Shown here: in pieces, positions 37,983 through 47,680 of the stretch
Layout: each line of letters begins with the position of its first letter
Position numbering within the stretch: the first letter of the stretch is position 1
DNA from: Haloarcula hispanica ATCC 33960
GTDB taxonomy: Archaea; Halobacteriota; Halobacteria; Halobacteriales; Haloarculaceae
DNA length: 64,000 bases
Assembly: GCF_000223905.1 (NCBI RefSeq)
Contig: NC_015948.1
Span: 434,001-498,000 of the forward strand
Direction: 5' to 3'
Notes under the pieces: generated by a model
What the model saw: only the letters and a program-made list of their open reading frames with translations
Databases searched by the model: none
Told to the model about the DNA's origin: nothing
Program-made: the position numbers and the translations under genes

Positions 37983-38109
37983 CGGGGCACACTGGGTGAC
38001 TGCCAGAAGGGTTTTCCTCCGCGATTCGCTGAATAGTGTATGGATTATTGGGCTCGGAGACAGCGGCCGGTTGCGCTGTCGGACGACGCATCGACGCGAC
38101 GAGGTATCG

Positions 38110-40221
38110 ATGACTGACCGGGGCGCGCTGTCCCGCCGTGCGGTTCTGCAGACGGTCGCCGGAGCCGGCCTCGCGTCCGTCGCCGGCTGTTCGGCGTTCG
38201 AAGGCGGGAGCGACGACGCGGCCTCGACAGTCGAGGGCGAACGGGCCGAAGAACTCGCGCGCCGGTTCGCGCCGACGCTGTACTTCGATCAGGCGGAGCC
38301 GTGGTTCCCGACGGACCCGCGTCCGTACACCAGCGAACAGGACGGGGAAACCGTCGTCGACGGGTTCGACGCCTTCGACGGGTATCACGAGCGGATGACC
38401 GAAGGGGAGCCGCCGGACCCGACGGCGTTCTACAACGTTGTCGAGTACGAGAACTCGTCGCTCGCCGTCGTCCAGTTCTGGTTCTACTCGGCGTTCGACC
38501 AGTTCACGACGAACTTCCACTGGCACGACTGGGAGGTCCTGCATGTGTTCGTCGACACGGGGACGGGCGACCCGCAACTGTACGTCGCCAGCTCGCACTC
38601 CCGGAAGGTACCCAACAACGAGTTCCTCGACCCCGACCCGGAGATGGTCCCACGCATCCTCTCGGAACTGGGGTCACACTCTAGCGCGCTGTCGGTCAAC
38701 GACGCTCGCGACCGGTTCACCCGGCTGCCGGAGGGCGACCGGTTCGCGGACATCACGAACAGCGCCGTCGAAACCATCGAAGACCTCGCGGAGATCCCCG
38801 TCGCTTACGGGCTCCCGCGCGACGAGGGGTCCCGGCTCCCCTACCTCGTTCCGGAGTACGAGGGCGCGCCGCTGTACGAACACGAGCGGCTCCCGTCGGT
38901 CAGCCGCGAGGACCTCATTTCGGAGTCGCTCACGATCCGTTCGTTCGACAGTCTCACCCAACCACCGACGGACCTGCCGACGCGGGAGACGGGGCTCGTC
39001 TTCCAGCACACTGACCGCGGCGAGGCCGACCCGGACATCGAGTACGATCTCGTGCCGAGCAGCGAACTGGAGCACATCGCCGATTTCACCGGCCCGCAGT
39101 TGAGCTTCGAGTTCGCCGTCCCCCAGTTCGCCGAGGACGTCGTCTCGGGCCACATCACGACGACGGGCGCACCCTGGAACCAGCCGCGATACGAGAACCC
39201 CGCCGCGGACATCTCCGAGCCCAACCACCGGGCGGCGCTGGCTGAACGATACGACGCCATCGGGGCACCGGCGGAGATACGGACCGTCGTTGCCAGCCTC
39301 TCGGAAGCCGTCTCGAACGACGACGCACCGGAAGACGAGGGACTGACGACCGAGGACACTGCCGTCGAGTCCGTCGCCCTGCTAGAGAGCGACCCCGAGG
39401 CCGTCCCGACCTTTTCTGGACTGGCCGTGGTCCAGGACGTGCCCGAAGGCGACCACCGGTTCACCGTCAACGGGGCCGGCGTCGCGCCACACAGCGAGAC
39501 GGTGTCGGTCCACGACTCGGAGTCGGCTGACGGGCCGACGCGAGCCGGAGTCGATGGAGAACTCCCCCTGGTCGCCCGGGAGAACGCGACCCGCCTCGAA
39601 GTCGATCCGTCGGGAGCCGACAGCGACCTCACCGACCTCGCCGTTGAGGACGACTTCGCGGGCCGGCTGTACGACGCCCCGCTCTCGGAGCCCGATGCCG
39701 TCTACGTCCACGGCGGCGGCGCGTACACGACGGAAGTCCGGGATAGCGACGACGAGATCGGTGCGTTCCGCGTGAACCCGAACCCCGAGGCCGACACTGC
39801 GGCACAAATCGAACAGCCCCGCACCGGCAAAGCGTCGCTGGCGTCGTTCCTCGTCGATATCGCCGAGGAAACCCGGGAGTCGGTCGCAGACCAGATGGAC
39901 GGCGACAGCGACGACGATGATGACGGGACAGAGAACGGAAACAGCGGCAGCGGTGGCTCCGAGAACGCTATCCAGGGCCTCGAACGGTCACTCGCCGCTG
40001 TCGTCGAGGCCGCCAAGCGGGCGACGGAACGCGCCGAGGCCGGTGACCGCGGGAACGCTGACAAACAACTCCAGGCCGTCGCCGACCGACTCCAGCGCGT
40101 CGCGACCAGAATCGAGGACGCCAACGACGACCTTTCGGACCCGCTGTCGAATGCAGCCCGGCGGCGGCTCGACCAGGCCGAGCGGCGGACCGAGCAGGCG
40201 CAGGCCGCCGACAAACTGTAA
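38110..40221 (+). CDS. Exported lipoprotein with an HDWE-containing (NLP/Vps62-like) domain and coiled-coil tail
   Basis: A 703-residue protein; the open frame extends upstream but the ATG at 38110 gives a Tat-type signal (SRRAVLQTVAGAGLASVAGC). Residues about 45-240 hold RFAPTLYFDQAEPWFPTDPRP and NFHWHDWEVLHVFVD (about residues 135-149), similar to the HxHDWE metal/active-site motif of NLP proteins and to Vps62-type domains. A strand-rich middle follows, then an Asp/Gly/Ser linker (DSDDDDDGTENGNSGSG) and an Ala/Glu/Arg coiled-coil end. Function unknown; metal-dependent binding or hydrolysis at the cell surface is inferred. Confidence 0.75.
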   Translation: MTDRGALSRRAVLQTVAGAGLASVAGCSAFEGGSDDAASTVEGERAEELARRFAPTLYFDQAEPWFPTDPRPYTSEQDGETVVDGFDAFDGYHERMTEGEPPDPTAFYNVVEYENSSLAVVQFWFYSAFDQFTTNFHWHDWEVLHVFVDTGTGDPQLYVASSHSRKVPNNEFLDPDPEMVPRILSELGSHSSALSVNDARDRFTRLPEGDRFADITNSAVETIEDLAEIPVAYGLPRDEGSRLPYLVPEYEGAPLYEHERLPSVSREDLISESLTIRSFDSLTQPPTDLPTRETGLVFQHTDRGEADPDIEYDLVPSSELEHIADFTGPQLSFEFAVPQFAEDVVSGHITTTGAPWNQPRYENPAADISEPNHRAALAERYDAIGAPAEIRTVVASLSEAVSNDDAPEDEGLTTEDTAVESVALLESDPEAVPTFSGLAVVQDVPEGDHRFTVNGAGVAPHSETVSVHDSESADGPTRAGVDGELPLVARENATRLEVDPSGADSDLTDLAVEDDFAGRLYDAPLSEPDAVYVHGGGAYTTEVRDSDDEIGAFRVNPNPEADTAAQIEQPRTGKASLASFLVDIAEETRESVADQMDGDSDDDDDGTENGNSGSGGSENAIQGLERSLAAVVEAAKRATERAEAGDRGNADKQLQAVADRLQRVATRIEDANDDLSDPLSNAARRRLDQAERRTEQAQAADKL

Positions 40222-40236
40222 GTTCTTCCCCTGCGC

Positions 40237-40362
40237 TCAGAGCCCGCCCCAGCGGGCTAGCGCGCCGGCGACGAGCACCAGTCCCCCGGCGATGAACGTT
40301 CCGGGGGCCGGGAGGACGAACAACACGACACCGACCAGGAGGCCGAACGTCGATATTCTCAT
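40237..40362 (-). CDS. 41-residue membrane protein
   Basis: The start at 40362 gives MRISTFGLLVGVVLFVLPAP, two short hydrophobic stretches separated by PAPGTF, ending ALARWGGL. Too small for a family assignment, but the Leu/Val-rich layout resembles small haloarchaeal membrane proteins. It is convergent with the lipoprotein gene (16 bp) and divergent from the NUDIX gene at 40457. Confidence 0.5.
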   Translation of the reverse strand: MRISTFGLLVGVVLFVLPAPGTFIAGGLVLVAGALARWGGL

Positions 40363-40456
40363 TCCAACTACACATAGCACACCACGTCGTATCCGTCTGG
40401 TGCCTGTATATTCGTGGACCCGTGCCGGTTTTGCCAGTGGGGGCCACACTGCCGAT

Positions 40457-41002
40457 ATGGACGAGGAACTCACCTGGGAAACGCTCGGTGCCGAAACCGC
40501 CTACGCCTGTCCGGGATTCGATGTCGTCCGCGAGGACGTGCGCCTGCCCGACGGAACCGAGGAGGAGTTCGACTACGTGCAACACGGCGATAGCGTCATC
40601 GTGCTCCCGTTTACCGCCGACGGCGACGTGGTCGTCATTGAGGAGTGGCGACAGCCGGTTCGACGGGTCAACCGCGGCCTGCCGGCCGGGACGATGGAGG
40701 ACGGAGACGACGACCCGACCGTCGCCGCCGCCCGCGAACTCCGCGAGGAGACGGGCTACGAGGCCGACACGCTCGACCATCTCTACACGGGCGAACCGGC
40801 CAACGGCAACACCGATTACGTATTCCACTACTACGTCGCACGCGGGTGTGCGGCCACGGCCGACCAGGACCTCGACCACAACGAATCGATCCGGGTCGAC
40901 ACTGCTGATTTCGACTCGCTAGTCCAGTCGGTGCGCGACGGGACGCTCCGTGACAGTCGGTCTGCCGTCGGTATCATGTACTATGCCCTGTTCGAGCGCT
41001 GA
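40457..41002 (+). CDS. NUDIX hydrolase, ADP-ribose pyrophosphatase-like
   Basis: A 181-residue protein (MDEELTWETLGAETAYACPG). The NUDIX box runs GTMEDGDDDPTVAAARELREETGYEA with the REUXEEXG core intact. The preceding VVVIEEWRQPVRRVNRGLPAG matches the ADP-ribose/nucleoside-diphosphate-sugar hydrolase group. The start at 40457 follows a promoter-containing region; an extended upstream frame lies in the coding sequence of a neighbour on the opposite strand and is not used. It precedes the small gene at 41047 and tgtA. Confidence 0.88.
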   Translation: MDEELTWETLGAETAYACPGFDVVREDVRLPDGTEEEFDYVQHGDSVIVLPFTADGDVVVIEEWRQPVRRVNRGLPAGTMEDGDDDPTVAAARELREETGYEADTLDHLYTGEPANGNTDYVFHYYVARGCAATADQDLDHNESIRVDTADFDSLVQSVRDGTLRDSRSAVGIMYYALFER

Positions 41003-41046
41003 ACTGACGACAGTTTGAAAACCTGAGGGGTGGTACCATCTAACAT

Positions 41047-41304
41047 ATGGCATCGATCGAACTCGACAAACAGACGGAACGCCGGCTGGACAAACTGCGC
41101 GCGGCTGTCCGCCGTCAGACCGGCCACCCGATTTCGCGGGCGGAGTTGCTCGAACGGCTTGTCGAGGACGCCTACGGGTCCCGTGACGAGGTGGTCGATA
41201 TGTTCCGGACGTCACAGGCGTACGTCGCCGACGAGGACTCCGGGACCGTCCACCGACCCGAACGGAAACTGGTTCCCGGCGGGGCGGACCGACCCGACGA
41301 ATAG
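41047..41304 (+). CDS. Small ribbon-helix-helix-like protein
   Basis: An 85-residue protein. The opening ASIELDKQTERRLDKLRAAV followed by ISRAELLERLVEDAYGSRDE is the strand-helix-helix pattern of RHH DNA-binding proteins, after which it is disordered (RPERKLVPGGADRPDE). It lies 44 bp after the NUDIX gene and 111 bp before tgtA. It may be a small regulator; DNA-binding is inferred from the fold pattern only. Confidence 0.65.
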   Translation: MASIELDKQTERRLDKLRAAVRRQTGHPISRAELLERLVEDAYGSRDEVVDMFRTSQAYVADEDSGTVHRPERKLVPGGADRPDE

Positions 41305-41415
41305 CGGCGCTGTGCCGGCCGGCGCGTCGCTCTGTCCACTGCTGCCCCCGATTTCGAACGGTTGCGCTCACGGGGGAACACAACCCTTAGGCGCGCTGAC
41401 CGACGACGACGTGTA

Positions 41416-42888
41416 ATGACGAATTTCGAGGTCCGCCAGTACGACGCCGCGGGCCGGCTGGGCGAGCTAACGGTGCCACGGGCCGGCGTCACCGTCGAGA
41501 CGCCGACTATCCTTCCAGTGGTCAACCCACACGTCCAGACGGTCGCGCCGGCGACGCTGGCATCGGAGTTCGGCGCGGAGATCCTCATCACGAACAGCTA
41601 CATCCTGCATGGCTCTGACGATCTCCGTGAGCCGGTGCTGGAGCAGGGCCTCCACGACTTGCTTGGGTTCGATGGGGCTATCATGACTGACTCGGGGTCC
41701 TTCCAGCTCGCCGAATACGGCGACATCGACGTGACTACCGAGGAGATTCTGGAGTTCCAGCACGAAATTGGCTCTGACATCGGGACGCCGGTAGATATCC
41801 CGACGCCGCCGGACGTGGACCGCGAGCGGGCGACCGAGGAACTCAACACGACCCAGAAGCGGCTCGAACACGCTGCCACCGTCGACACCGGCGAGATGCT
41901 CGTCAGCGCACCGGTTCAGGGTGCGACGTACCCGGACCTACGAGAGCGGGCCGCCGCAGACGCTGTCTCTACCGGACTGGACGTGTTTCCGCTGGGGGCC
42001 GTCGTCCCGTTGATGAACGAATACCGCTATGCCGATCTCGCCGACGTCGTCGCGGCCTGCAAGCGCGGGCTGGGGGAGGTCGGCCCGGTCCACCTGTTCG
42101 GTGCGGGCCACCCGATGATGTTTGCGATGGCAGCGGCGCTGGGCTGTGACCTGTTCGACTCGGCGGCGTATGCGCTGTACGCTCGCGACGACCGCTATCT
42201 CACGGTTCAGGGGACAGAACTGCTGTCCGAACTGACATACTTCCCGTGTCACTGCCCAGTCTGTACCGACCACACGCCGGCAGAACTCGACGCGATGGAC
42301 GCCGACCAGCGCGAGGAGCTGCTCGCCAGACACAACCTGCATGTCACCTACGGCGAAATCCGGACGGTCAAGCAGGCGATCCGCTCGGGCAATCTCATGG
42401 AACTGGTCGACAGTCGCGCCCGCGGCCACCCGGCCATGCTCGACGGCTACCGCGCGCTGCTGGACCACGCTGAGCAACTCGAACGGACTGACCCCGTTTC
42501 GAAGGACGCTTTCTTCTACACCTCGAACGAAAGCGCTCGCCGGCCCGAGGTCCGCCGCCATCAGAACCGACTGGAGCGCCTCCCAGTCGAGGGCGACGAG
42601 GTGCTGCTGACCGAAGGCAGTTCCAGCGCACAGTACGACGAGACCTGGGGCGTCCGTCCCCCGTTTGGCCCGTATCCGCGCGAACTCGCCGACACATACC
42701 CCCTGACCGCGGAGGTCCCTGACCGGACCGACCGGGCGGCCTACGAGGCCGCAGCAGACGGTGTTCGGCGGCTGGTCGAACTCCATCCCGACGTGTCCTT
42801 CACGCTGGTCCACGACGACTGGCCGGCGACGGCGCTCGACCGTGTTCCCGACGGCGTCCGCCTGCGCGACTTGCACGCCCGCGACTGA
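41416..42888 (+). CDS. tgtA: Archaeosine tRNA-guanine transglycosylase TgtA
   Basis: Exchanges guanine-15 of tRNA for preQ0, the first tRNA-based step of archaeosine synthesis. The 490-residue protein starts at 41416 ([16 protein letters not shown]). The catalytic domain has [17 protein letters not shown] (nucleophile Asp near residue 92) and [14 protein letters not shown]. The zinc site is [11 protein letters not shown] with a downstream His. The C-terminal extension, to about residue 490, includes [16 protein letters not shown] and [16 protein letters not shown]. The PUA domain common in archaeal TgtA is not at the C-terminus here; the partner ArcS at 45385 has one. Confidence 0.95.
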   Translation: MTNFEVRQYDAAGRLGELTVPRAGVTVETPTILPVVNPHVQTVAPATLASEFGAEILITNSYILHGSDDLREPVLEQGLHDLLGFDGAIMTDSGSFQLAEYGDIDVTTEEILEFQHEIGSDIGTPVDIPTPPDVDRERATEELNTTQKRLEHAATVDTGEMLVSAPVQGATYPDLRERAAADAVSTGLDVFPLGAVVPLMNEYRYADLADVVAACKRGLGEVGPVHLFGAGHPMMFAMAAALGCDLFDSAAYALYARDDRYLTVQGTELLSELTYFPCHCPVCTDHTPAELDAMDADQREELLARHNLHVTYGEIRTVKQAIRSGNLMELVDSRARGHPAMLDGYRALLDHAEQLERTDPVSKDAFFYTSNESARRPEVRRHQNRLERLPVEGDEVLLTEGSSSAQYDETWGVRPPFGPYPRELADTYPLTAEVPDRTDRAAYEAAADGVRRLVELHPDVSFTLVHDDWPATALDRVPDGVRLRDLHARD

Positions 42889-42915
42889 CGGCGCAGTTGT
42901 CTCGGCCGCTGCCGG

Positions 42916-43791
42916 TCAGACTGTCGGCACGGCCACGTTCTCGTCGGCCGCCTCGCGCCAGGAACGGGTCGGCTCCCAGCCCAGCAGTTCCGTGGCCTTG
43001 GCCGTCGAATACGCCGCAGCGTCTCCTTCGACCGTGCAATCGTCCGGGACAGTACCGTACTGCTCGCGCATGAGTTCGACCAGCGGCCGGCCCAGCGCGT
43101 TGTCGGGGCCGACGCAGTTGAACGCCTCGTGGCCCGAAACCTCGCCCGCGAGCGCGGCCTCAACGAGGTCGACCACGTCTCGCACGTCCACGTAGGACCA
43201 GTAGTTGCCTGCGCCGGCCGCGAGGTCGTTGACGTACCCCTCGTCCCGACAGGGGTACTCTCCGGGAATCTGTATCCAGGAGGGGCGAATCGACGCCACA
43301 GCGATGCCGTCCCGGCGGGCGATTGTCTTCCCGATTTCCTCGGTGACGACCTTCGAGAGCCCGTAGTCGTCCTCCGGCCTAAGCGCGTGCTGTTCCGTAA
43401 TCGGGAGTTCGTCAGGAACCGGTGTCTCTTCGGCGAAAAAGAAGCCGTACGCGCCATCCGAGGAGCCCTGCACCACGTCAGCGCCGACGCGGCCGGCCGC
43501 CGAGAGCACGTTGTGTGCCGCCAGCGTGTTGTTCCGGAACAGGTCTACCCCCGGGTGGTTCCCGGCGACCGGAATCGCCGCCCAGTGGACCACTGCATCC
43601 GGGTCGATGGCGGTGAGCGCGTCGAACACGCCCCCGGCGTCCGTCAGGTCAAGCGCTCGGTACCCGACGGCCGGATGCCCCCCATCGTCGGGGAGGCGGC
43701 GGTCGAGCACTGTCACGTCATGCGGTCCGGCGAGGCGGTCGACGATCCAGCGCCCGGAACTCCCACGGCCGCCGGTTACGACAACATCCAT
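42916..43791 (-). CDS. NAD-dependent epimerase/dehydratase (extended SDR)
   Basis: A 291-residue SDR, start at MDVVVTGGRGSSGRWIVD (43791). It has a GGRGSSG nucleotide-binding loop, the catalytic segment VVQGSSDGAYGFFF, and YGLSKVVTEE (YxxxK). Similar haloarchaeal proteins act on nucleotide sugars or other carbonyl compounds; the substrate is not known. It sits between tgtA and the alginate-lyase-like gene on the opposite strand. Confidence 0.85.
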   Translation of the reverse strand: MDVVVTGGRGSSGRWIVDRLAGPHDVTVLDRRLPDDGGHPAVGYRALDLTDAGGVFDALTAIDPDAVVHWAAIPVAGNHPGVDLFRNNTLAAHNVLSAAGRVGADVVQGSSDGAYGFFFAEETPVPDELPITEQHALRPEDDYGLSKVVTEEIGKTIARRDGIAVASIRPSWIQIPGEYPCRDEGYVNDLAAGAGNYWSYVDVRDVVDLVEAALAGEVSGHEAFNCVGPDNALGRPLVELMREQYGTVPDDCTVEGDAAAYSTAKATELLGWEPTRSWREAADENVAVPTV

Positions 43792-43866
43792 ACCTGCACT
43801 GTGGCTGCTGGCATCCAAAGCGTGGTGGTGTGGTTGCGTTTCCGTGACTGGTGTCCGATTGACTCG

Positions 43867-45189
43867 CTACAGGTCAAGCCGGAACCGCTCACCGTGCGTG
43901 AACGTCGTCCAGCCGAGGATGCGCTCGTCGCGATGCGGTCGGTCGGGGTTATCGATTGCCGCCTGCTGGGCCGAGACGTACGTCGGGACGTTCTTCACCG
44001 GCTGGCCGCTCTGTTTGAGCGTTTCCAGATAGGTGTCTTTCTCGTAGTACGAGTAGGCCACCTCGTACAGCGAGGACGCAGCCTCCTGCTTTCTGGCGGG
44101 GAAGCCGTCGTTGTTGACGAACCGATCAGGGGCTCCCTCGCCCATCGCTTCCCAGGCCTCCGGGTCAGCCACGTACGGTGCGTGGGCGTCAAGAATACGT
44201 TCGATGGCACCCCTGTCACCGTCGAACTTCTGGTACTCGTACAGTGTGGGGCCGCTGAGTTTGTCGGCGTAGAGTCGGCTGAGTTCCGCGGCGGTGACCA
44301 GTGCCTTCGCCGCGTACAGCGAGTACGCCAGACTCGACGCACGAATAATCTCGTTTTCCAGCAGGCCGTCCTCGCGGAGTTGGTTGAAGCCGGTCTCGCG
44401 GTTCCGTTGGATGGCATCACGGAAGCGATCCCAATCCCGGAGATACACTGACCCGGCGGCGTGGGTCATCTCCTGCCAGTTGAAGATGTTCTGTTGCCCC
44501 ATCTCGGTCGGAATGTTATGACCGACATCGTCTAGGAACGTTCGGACCCACTCCTGCAGGTCGGCCTCCGTGCCGACGCCGTCGTCGGTCCACGCCTCGT
44601 GGCCGCGAACGAGTTCCGCGCCCCACCACATTTTCGGGAGCGTAATGAACTGCTCGATGCTGTTCGTTTTCACAGGGGCCATATAGGTCTCCGAGCTCAG
44701 GAACCAGTGGTCCAGCAGTTCGACGGCTTTCTCGGCGTATTGATCCGCACCGGTGTACTGGTAGGCGAGGCCAAGATCCCGTATTCTGTCCCCTGTCCTG
44801 ATGGCGGCAACGTAGTCCTTGCGCGCTCCGGGGTCCTCGGGGCCTTTCGTTTTGAACTCGTGGCCGTCGCCGTTGTCCGTGACGCTCTCGGGATCCGCTG
44901 CCATCGCGTCGCGGACATCGTCCATGAAGGCTTCGTGGGCCCCTGTCCACGGGCTGTCTCCGTTCTCGACACGGGACTGTATTGCATCCAGTGTATCGAG
45001 ATGGACGAACATTGCGGGCCCGCTTTCCACTGTTGACTCGGCGACCTGTTCCGTCGGTGTCGGCTCCGTCTCGTGTGACGCGGCCCTCGCGTCCGAGTCC
45101 CCTGAGGAGAGGCCGGTCGAACAGCCCGCCAGCGCTACGGCTGTCCCCGAGAGGGCGAGCAACACGTCTCGTCGTGTCTGTCGCTGCAC
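43867..45189 (-). CDS. Exported alginate-lyase-like lipoprotein
   Basis: A 440-residue protein with a Tat-type signal (QTRRDVLLALSGTAVALAGC, lipobox Cys at about 22), a Glu/Thr linker, and a mostly helical alpha/alpha-barrel-like domain. Segments such as LLDHWFLSSETYMAPVKTN and MGQQNIFNWQEMTHAAGSVY are reminiscent of the alginate-lyase (PL5-type) superfamily, whose central NNH/W core is here Q-N-xxx-W. It would act on uronate-rich polysaccharides outside the cell. The enzyme activity is not demonstrated by sequence alone; the epimerase at 42916 lies 75 bp downstream and could be cotranscribed. Confidence 0.66.
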   Translation of the reverse strand: MQRQTRRDVLLALSGTAVALAGCSTGLSSGDSDARAASHETEPTPTEQVAESTVESGPAMFVHLDTLDAIQSRVENGDSPWTGAHEAFMDDVRDAMAADPESVTDNGDGHEFKTKGPEDPGARKDYVAAIRTGDRIRDLGLAYQYTGADQYAEKAVELLDHWFLSSETYMAPVKTNSIEQFITLPKMWWGAELVRGHEAWTDDGVGTEADLQEWVRTFLDDVGHNIPTEMGQQNIFNWQEMTHAAGSVYLRDWDRFRDAIQRNRETGFNQLREDGLLENEIIRASSLAYSLYAAKALVTAAELSRLYADKLSGPTLYEYQKFDGDRGAIERILDAHAPYVADPEAWEAMGEGAPDRFVNNDGFPARKQEAASSLYEVAYSYYEKDTYLETLKQSGQPVKNVPTYVSAQQAAIDNPDRPHRDERILGWTTFTHGERFRLDL

Positions 45190-45384
45190 GAACGGTCAGT
45201 CGTCCCCTATAGATTTAGTTAGGGCCCAGCTAATCAGCGGATAGCGACCTGTCCGCGATAATCATGGCCACATAACTGTCGACTGGGACGAAGTATGGAG
45301 CGTTTGAACGTACCTTCGGTCGCCACCGAGGCCGGTGCTGGTACAAAGGCAAGATAGTTGGTCGCGCGTGGCTGACGCCATTGC

Positions 45385-47172
45385 ATGACCGACTACTTCG
45401 AGATCCACGAGCGCGACAGCGCCGCGCGAGTGGGTGAGTTACGCCTCGCCGACTCCGTGACGACGCCGGCGCTGGTCGACGACGTGGACACAGAAACGCC
45501 GGGCGACTGCCGGCACGTCCTCGACGACGCCGGAAGCCGCTGGCCCACCGAGCAAGACGCCCCCGATGGCGACGACTCGCTGCTCACTGTCCTGCCCCAC
45601 CGCGGACTCCCCGCTGGCACGCCGGACGAAGTCGCCGAGGCCTTCGCCGTCGACTATCCCGACGTGTCGTTCCCGAGCGCGGCCGTCGTCTCGCCCGATA
45701 CCGCGACCGACCACGGCAGTGACGCCTACGTACTCGCCGGCGCGCCCGGCTACGTCGGGCACGCGTCGGCGTTCGTCGACGCCGTCACGACCGTCCGGGA
45801 GGCTATCCCCGCCGACACCGCGCTCTACCTGCCTGGCGTCGCCACGCCGCGAAACGTCGCGACGCTCGTCTACGCCGGCGTGGACCTCGTGGACCCCGAC
45901 CGCGCCGTCGTCCGCGGGACTGAGGGTCGGTATCTCACGACCGACGAGGCGTATTTCCTCGAAGACCTCGACGAACTCCCGTGTGCCTGTCCAGCCTGCC
46001 AGAAACCGCGTGAGCAGTTCGACCGCGAGGACTGCGTCGAACACAACGTCAACGCCCTCGCTGCGGAACTCCGCCGCGTCCGCCGCCGCATCCGTGACGG
46101 TAGGCTTCGGGACTACGTCGAGGGACAGGCCAGACAGGACAACTGGCTCACCGCGACGTTCCGGCAACTGGACCAGCGGTACAGCTACCTGGAGGAGCGC
46201 ACGCCGCTCATCCGGCGGGCCGACCTCTCGGCAGCCAGTGACGACTCGCTGCGCCGCGTCGAAATCCAGCGCTTCGCCGAGCGCGTCACCGACCGCTACG
46301 TGCCGCGCTTCGACGACCGCCCGCTTGTGCTGGTCCCCTGCTCCGCGCGCAAACCCTACAGCGACTCCCAGAGCCACAAGCAGTACCACGACGCGATCAA
46401 GTGGCGCGCCCACGTCGTCTCGATGACCTCGCCCATCGGCGTCGTGCCCCAGGAACTCGAACTCACCTACCCCGCCCAGCACTACGACTCCGTGGTGACG
46501 GGCAACTGGACCGCCACCGAAATCGAGTTCGTCAGCCGCGTGCTTGAACGGTATTTAGAAGGCACCGACTACCCGAAAATTATTGCCCACGTACCCGGCG
46601 AAGGCTACCGCGACATCTGCGAGCGCGTGGCCGACTCGCTGGGCCGGGAGTTCACCTACACAGTCACCGACCACCCGACCACGGCGGATTCGCTGGGGAA
46701 CCTCGCTGCCGAACTGGAAGGCTGGGACCGCTATCCGAAGCGGGAGCGCGAACACAACACCATCCGCGCCGTCGCGGACTACCAGTTCGGCGAGGGCGCG
46801 GGCGACGAACTGTTCGACGATCTGTCGACGCAGGGCCGGTATCCGCAACTGCGCGCCGACGACGCCGACGGCGAACAGCTGGCGGCGCTGGCCCAGCAGT
46901 ACGGGGTCCTCTCGCTGACCACCGCCGGGGCGCGCCGCTGGGTCGAGAGTGACGTTCACACCAAAACGGTCGAAATCGAGCCGTTCGTCCCCCACGGTTC
47001 GGTGCTTGCACCGGGAATCACGGACGCAAGCGACGATATCCGCGTCGGTGACGACGTGGTGATTCAGGGCGACGCGGCCTTCGGTGTTGGCCGCGCCCAG
47101 ATGAGCGGCCCGGAAATGCAGTCCTCGACGCGGGGCATCGCCGTCCAGATGCGCCATACCGAAGAGCAGTAG
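45385..47172 (+). CDS. arcS: Archaeosine synthase subunit alpha (ArcS)
   Basis: Works with its radical SAM partner to convert preQ0-15 in tRNA into archaeosine. The 595-residue protein has an N-terminal TGT-like barrel without the active site, a zinc-like CACPACQKPREQF segment near residue 202, and the ArcS motif LVPCSARKPYSDSQSHKQY (Cys319, Lys323-Pro-Tyr, then His), the residues of the lysine-transfer step. The C-terminal PUA domain is VLSLTTAGARRWVESD to the end, with GDAAFGVGRAQMS. A single-copy paralog of tgtA, 2.5 kb from it. Confidence 0.95.
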   Translation: MTDYFEIHERDSAARVGELRLADSVTTPALVDDVDTETPGDCRHVLDDAGSRWPTEQDAPDGDDSLLTVLPHRGLPAGTPDEVAEAFAVDYPDVSFPSAAVVSPDTATDHGSDAYVLAGAPGYVGHASAFVDAVTTVREAIPADTALYLPGVATPRNVATLVYAGVDLVDPDRAVVRGTEGRYLTTDEAYFLEDLDELPCACPACQKPREQFDREDCVEHNVNALAAELRRVRRRIRDGRLRDYVEGQARQDNWLTATFRQLDQRYSYLEERTPLIRRADLSAASDDSLRRVEIQRFAERVTDRYVPRFDDRPLVLVPCSARKPYSDSQSHKQYHDAIKWRAHVVSMTSPIGVVPQELELTYPAQHYDSVVTGNWTATEIEFVSRVLERYLEGTDYPKIIAHVPGEGYRDICERVADSLGREFTYTVTDHPTTADSLGNLAAELEGWDRYPKREREHNTIRAVADYQFGEGAGDELFDDLSTQGRYPQLRADDADGEQLAALAQQYGVLSLTTAGARRWVESDVHTKTVEIEPFVPHGSVLAPGITDASDDIRVGDDVVIQGDAAFGVGRAQMSGPEMQSSTRGIAVQMRHTEEQ

Positions 47173-47234
47173 CACCACTGACCGACGCTGCATCTGACCG
47201 TCCGACTTATCTGCCGAACGGGAGAACCGCCAGT

Positions 47235-47642
47235 ATGGACTGGTCGGGATCCCGCCGCTACCTGCCCGCTGTCGGGTTTTCGCTGTTATTACTCGTCACC
47301 TCGCTTCTCCCGGTTCCTGAAGGGGCGGGCGAGCAGGTCCCAGCACTCCTCGGTTTTAGGCTGGACAAGTGGGTTCACGCGGCGAGTTACGGGCTACTGG
47401 CGGCACTGCTCGCGTGGGGTCGACAGGCCCGCGATGTGACCACAGTTGTGGCACTCGTGACCGTCTCCGTCTGCTACGGGGCGGGAGTCGAACTGCTACA
47501 GGGGCTCGTCCCGTCACGCGGTGTGAGCGGTACTGACTTCGTGGCCAACGCTGTCGGGGCCGTTTTGGCCGGACTGGCGTGGCTCGTGGCCCACCGCTCC
47601 GGCGCACTTTCGGACCGAACCGACCCACGATCCCGGCAGTAA
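47235..47642 (+). CDS. VanZ family membrane protein
   Basis: A 135-residue protein with four hydrophobic segments (residues 9-24, 43-57, 64-84, 99-120). The conserved acidic segments LDKWVHAASYGLLAALLAW near residue 39 and VELLQGLVPSRGVSGTDFVANAVGA near 78 carry the VanZ-family Glu/Gln/Arg/Asp. The family's role is unresolved. It lies between arcS and the radical SAM gene, ending 38 bp before the latter, so it may share their transcript. Confidence 0.88.
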   Translation: MDWSGSRRYLPAVGFSLLLLVTSLLPVPEGAGEQVPALLGFRLDKWVHAASYGLLAALLAWGRQARDVTTVVALVTVSVCYGAGVELLQGLVPSRGVSGTDFVANAVGAVLAGLAWLVAHRSGALSDRTDPRSRQ

Positions 47643-47680
47643 CGAAGCGGCTTTACGCGCTCATCGGCTACCTCGCCGCA

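Noticed and set aside
37654-38109. N-terminal extension of the HDWE lipoprotein
   Set aside because: Arg/Ser-rich shadow of trmY; the signal peptide begins at 38110.
43129-44451. A 440-residue plus-strand ORF
   Set aside because: Shadow of the minus-strand epimerase and alginate-lyase-like genes.
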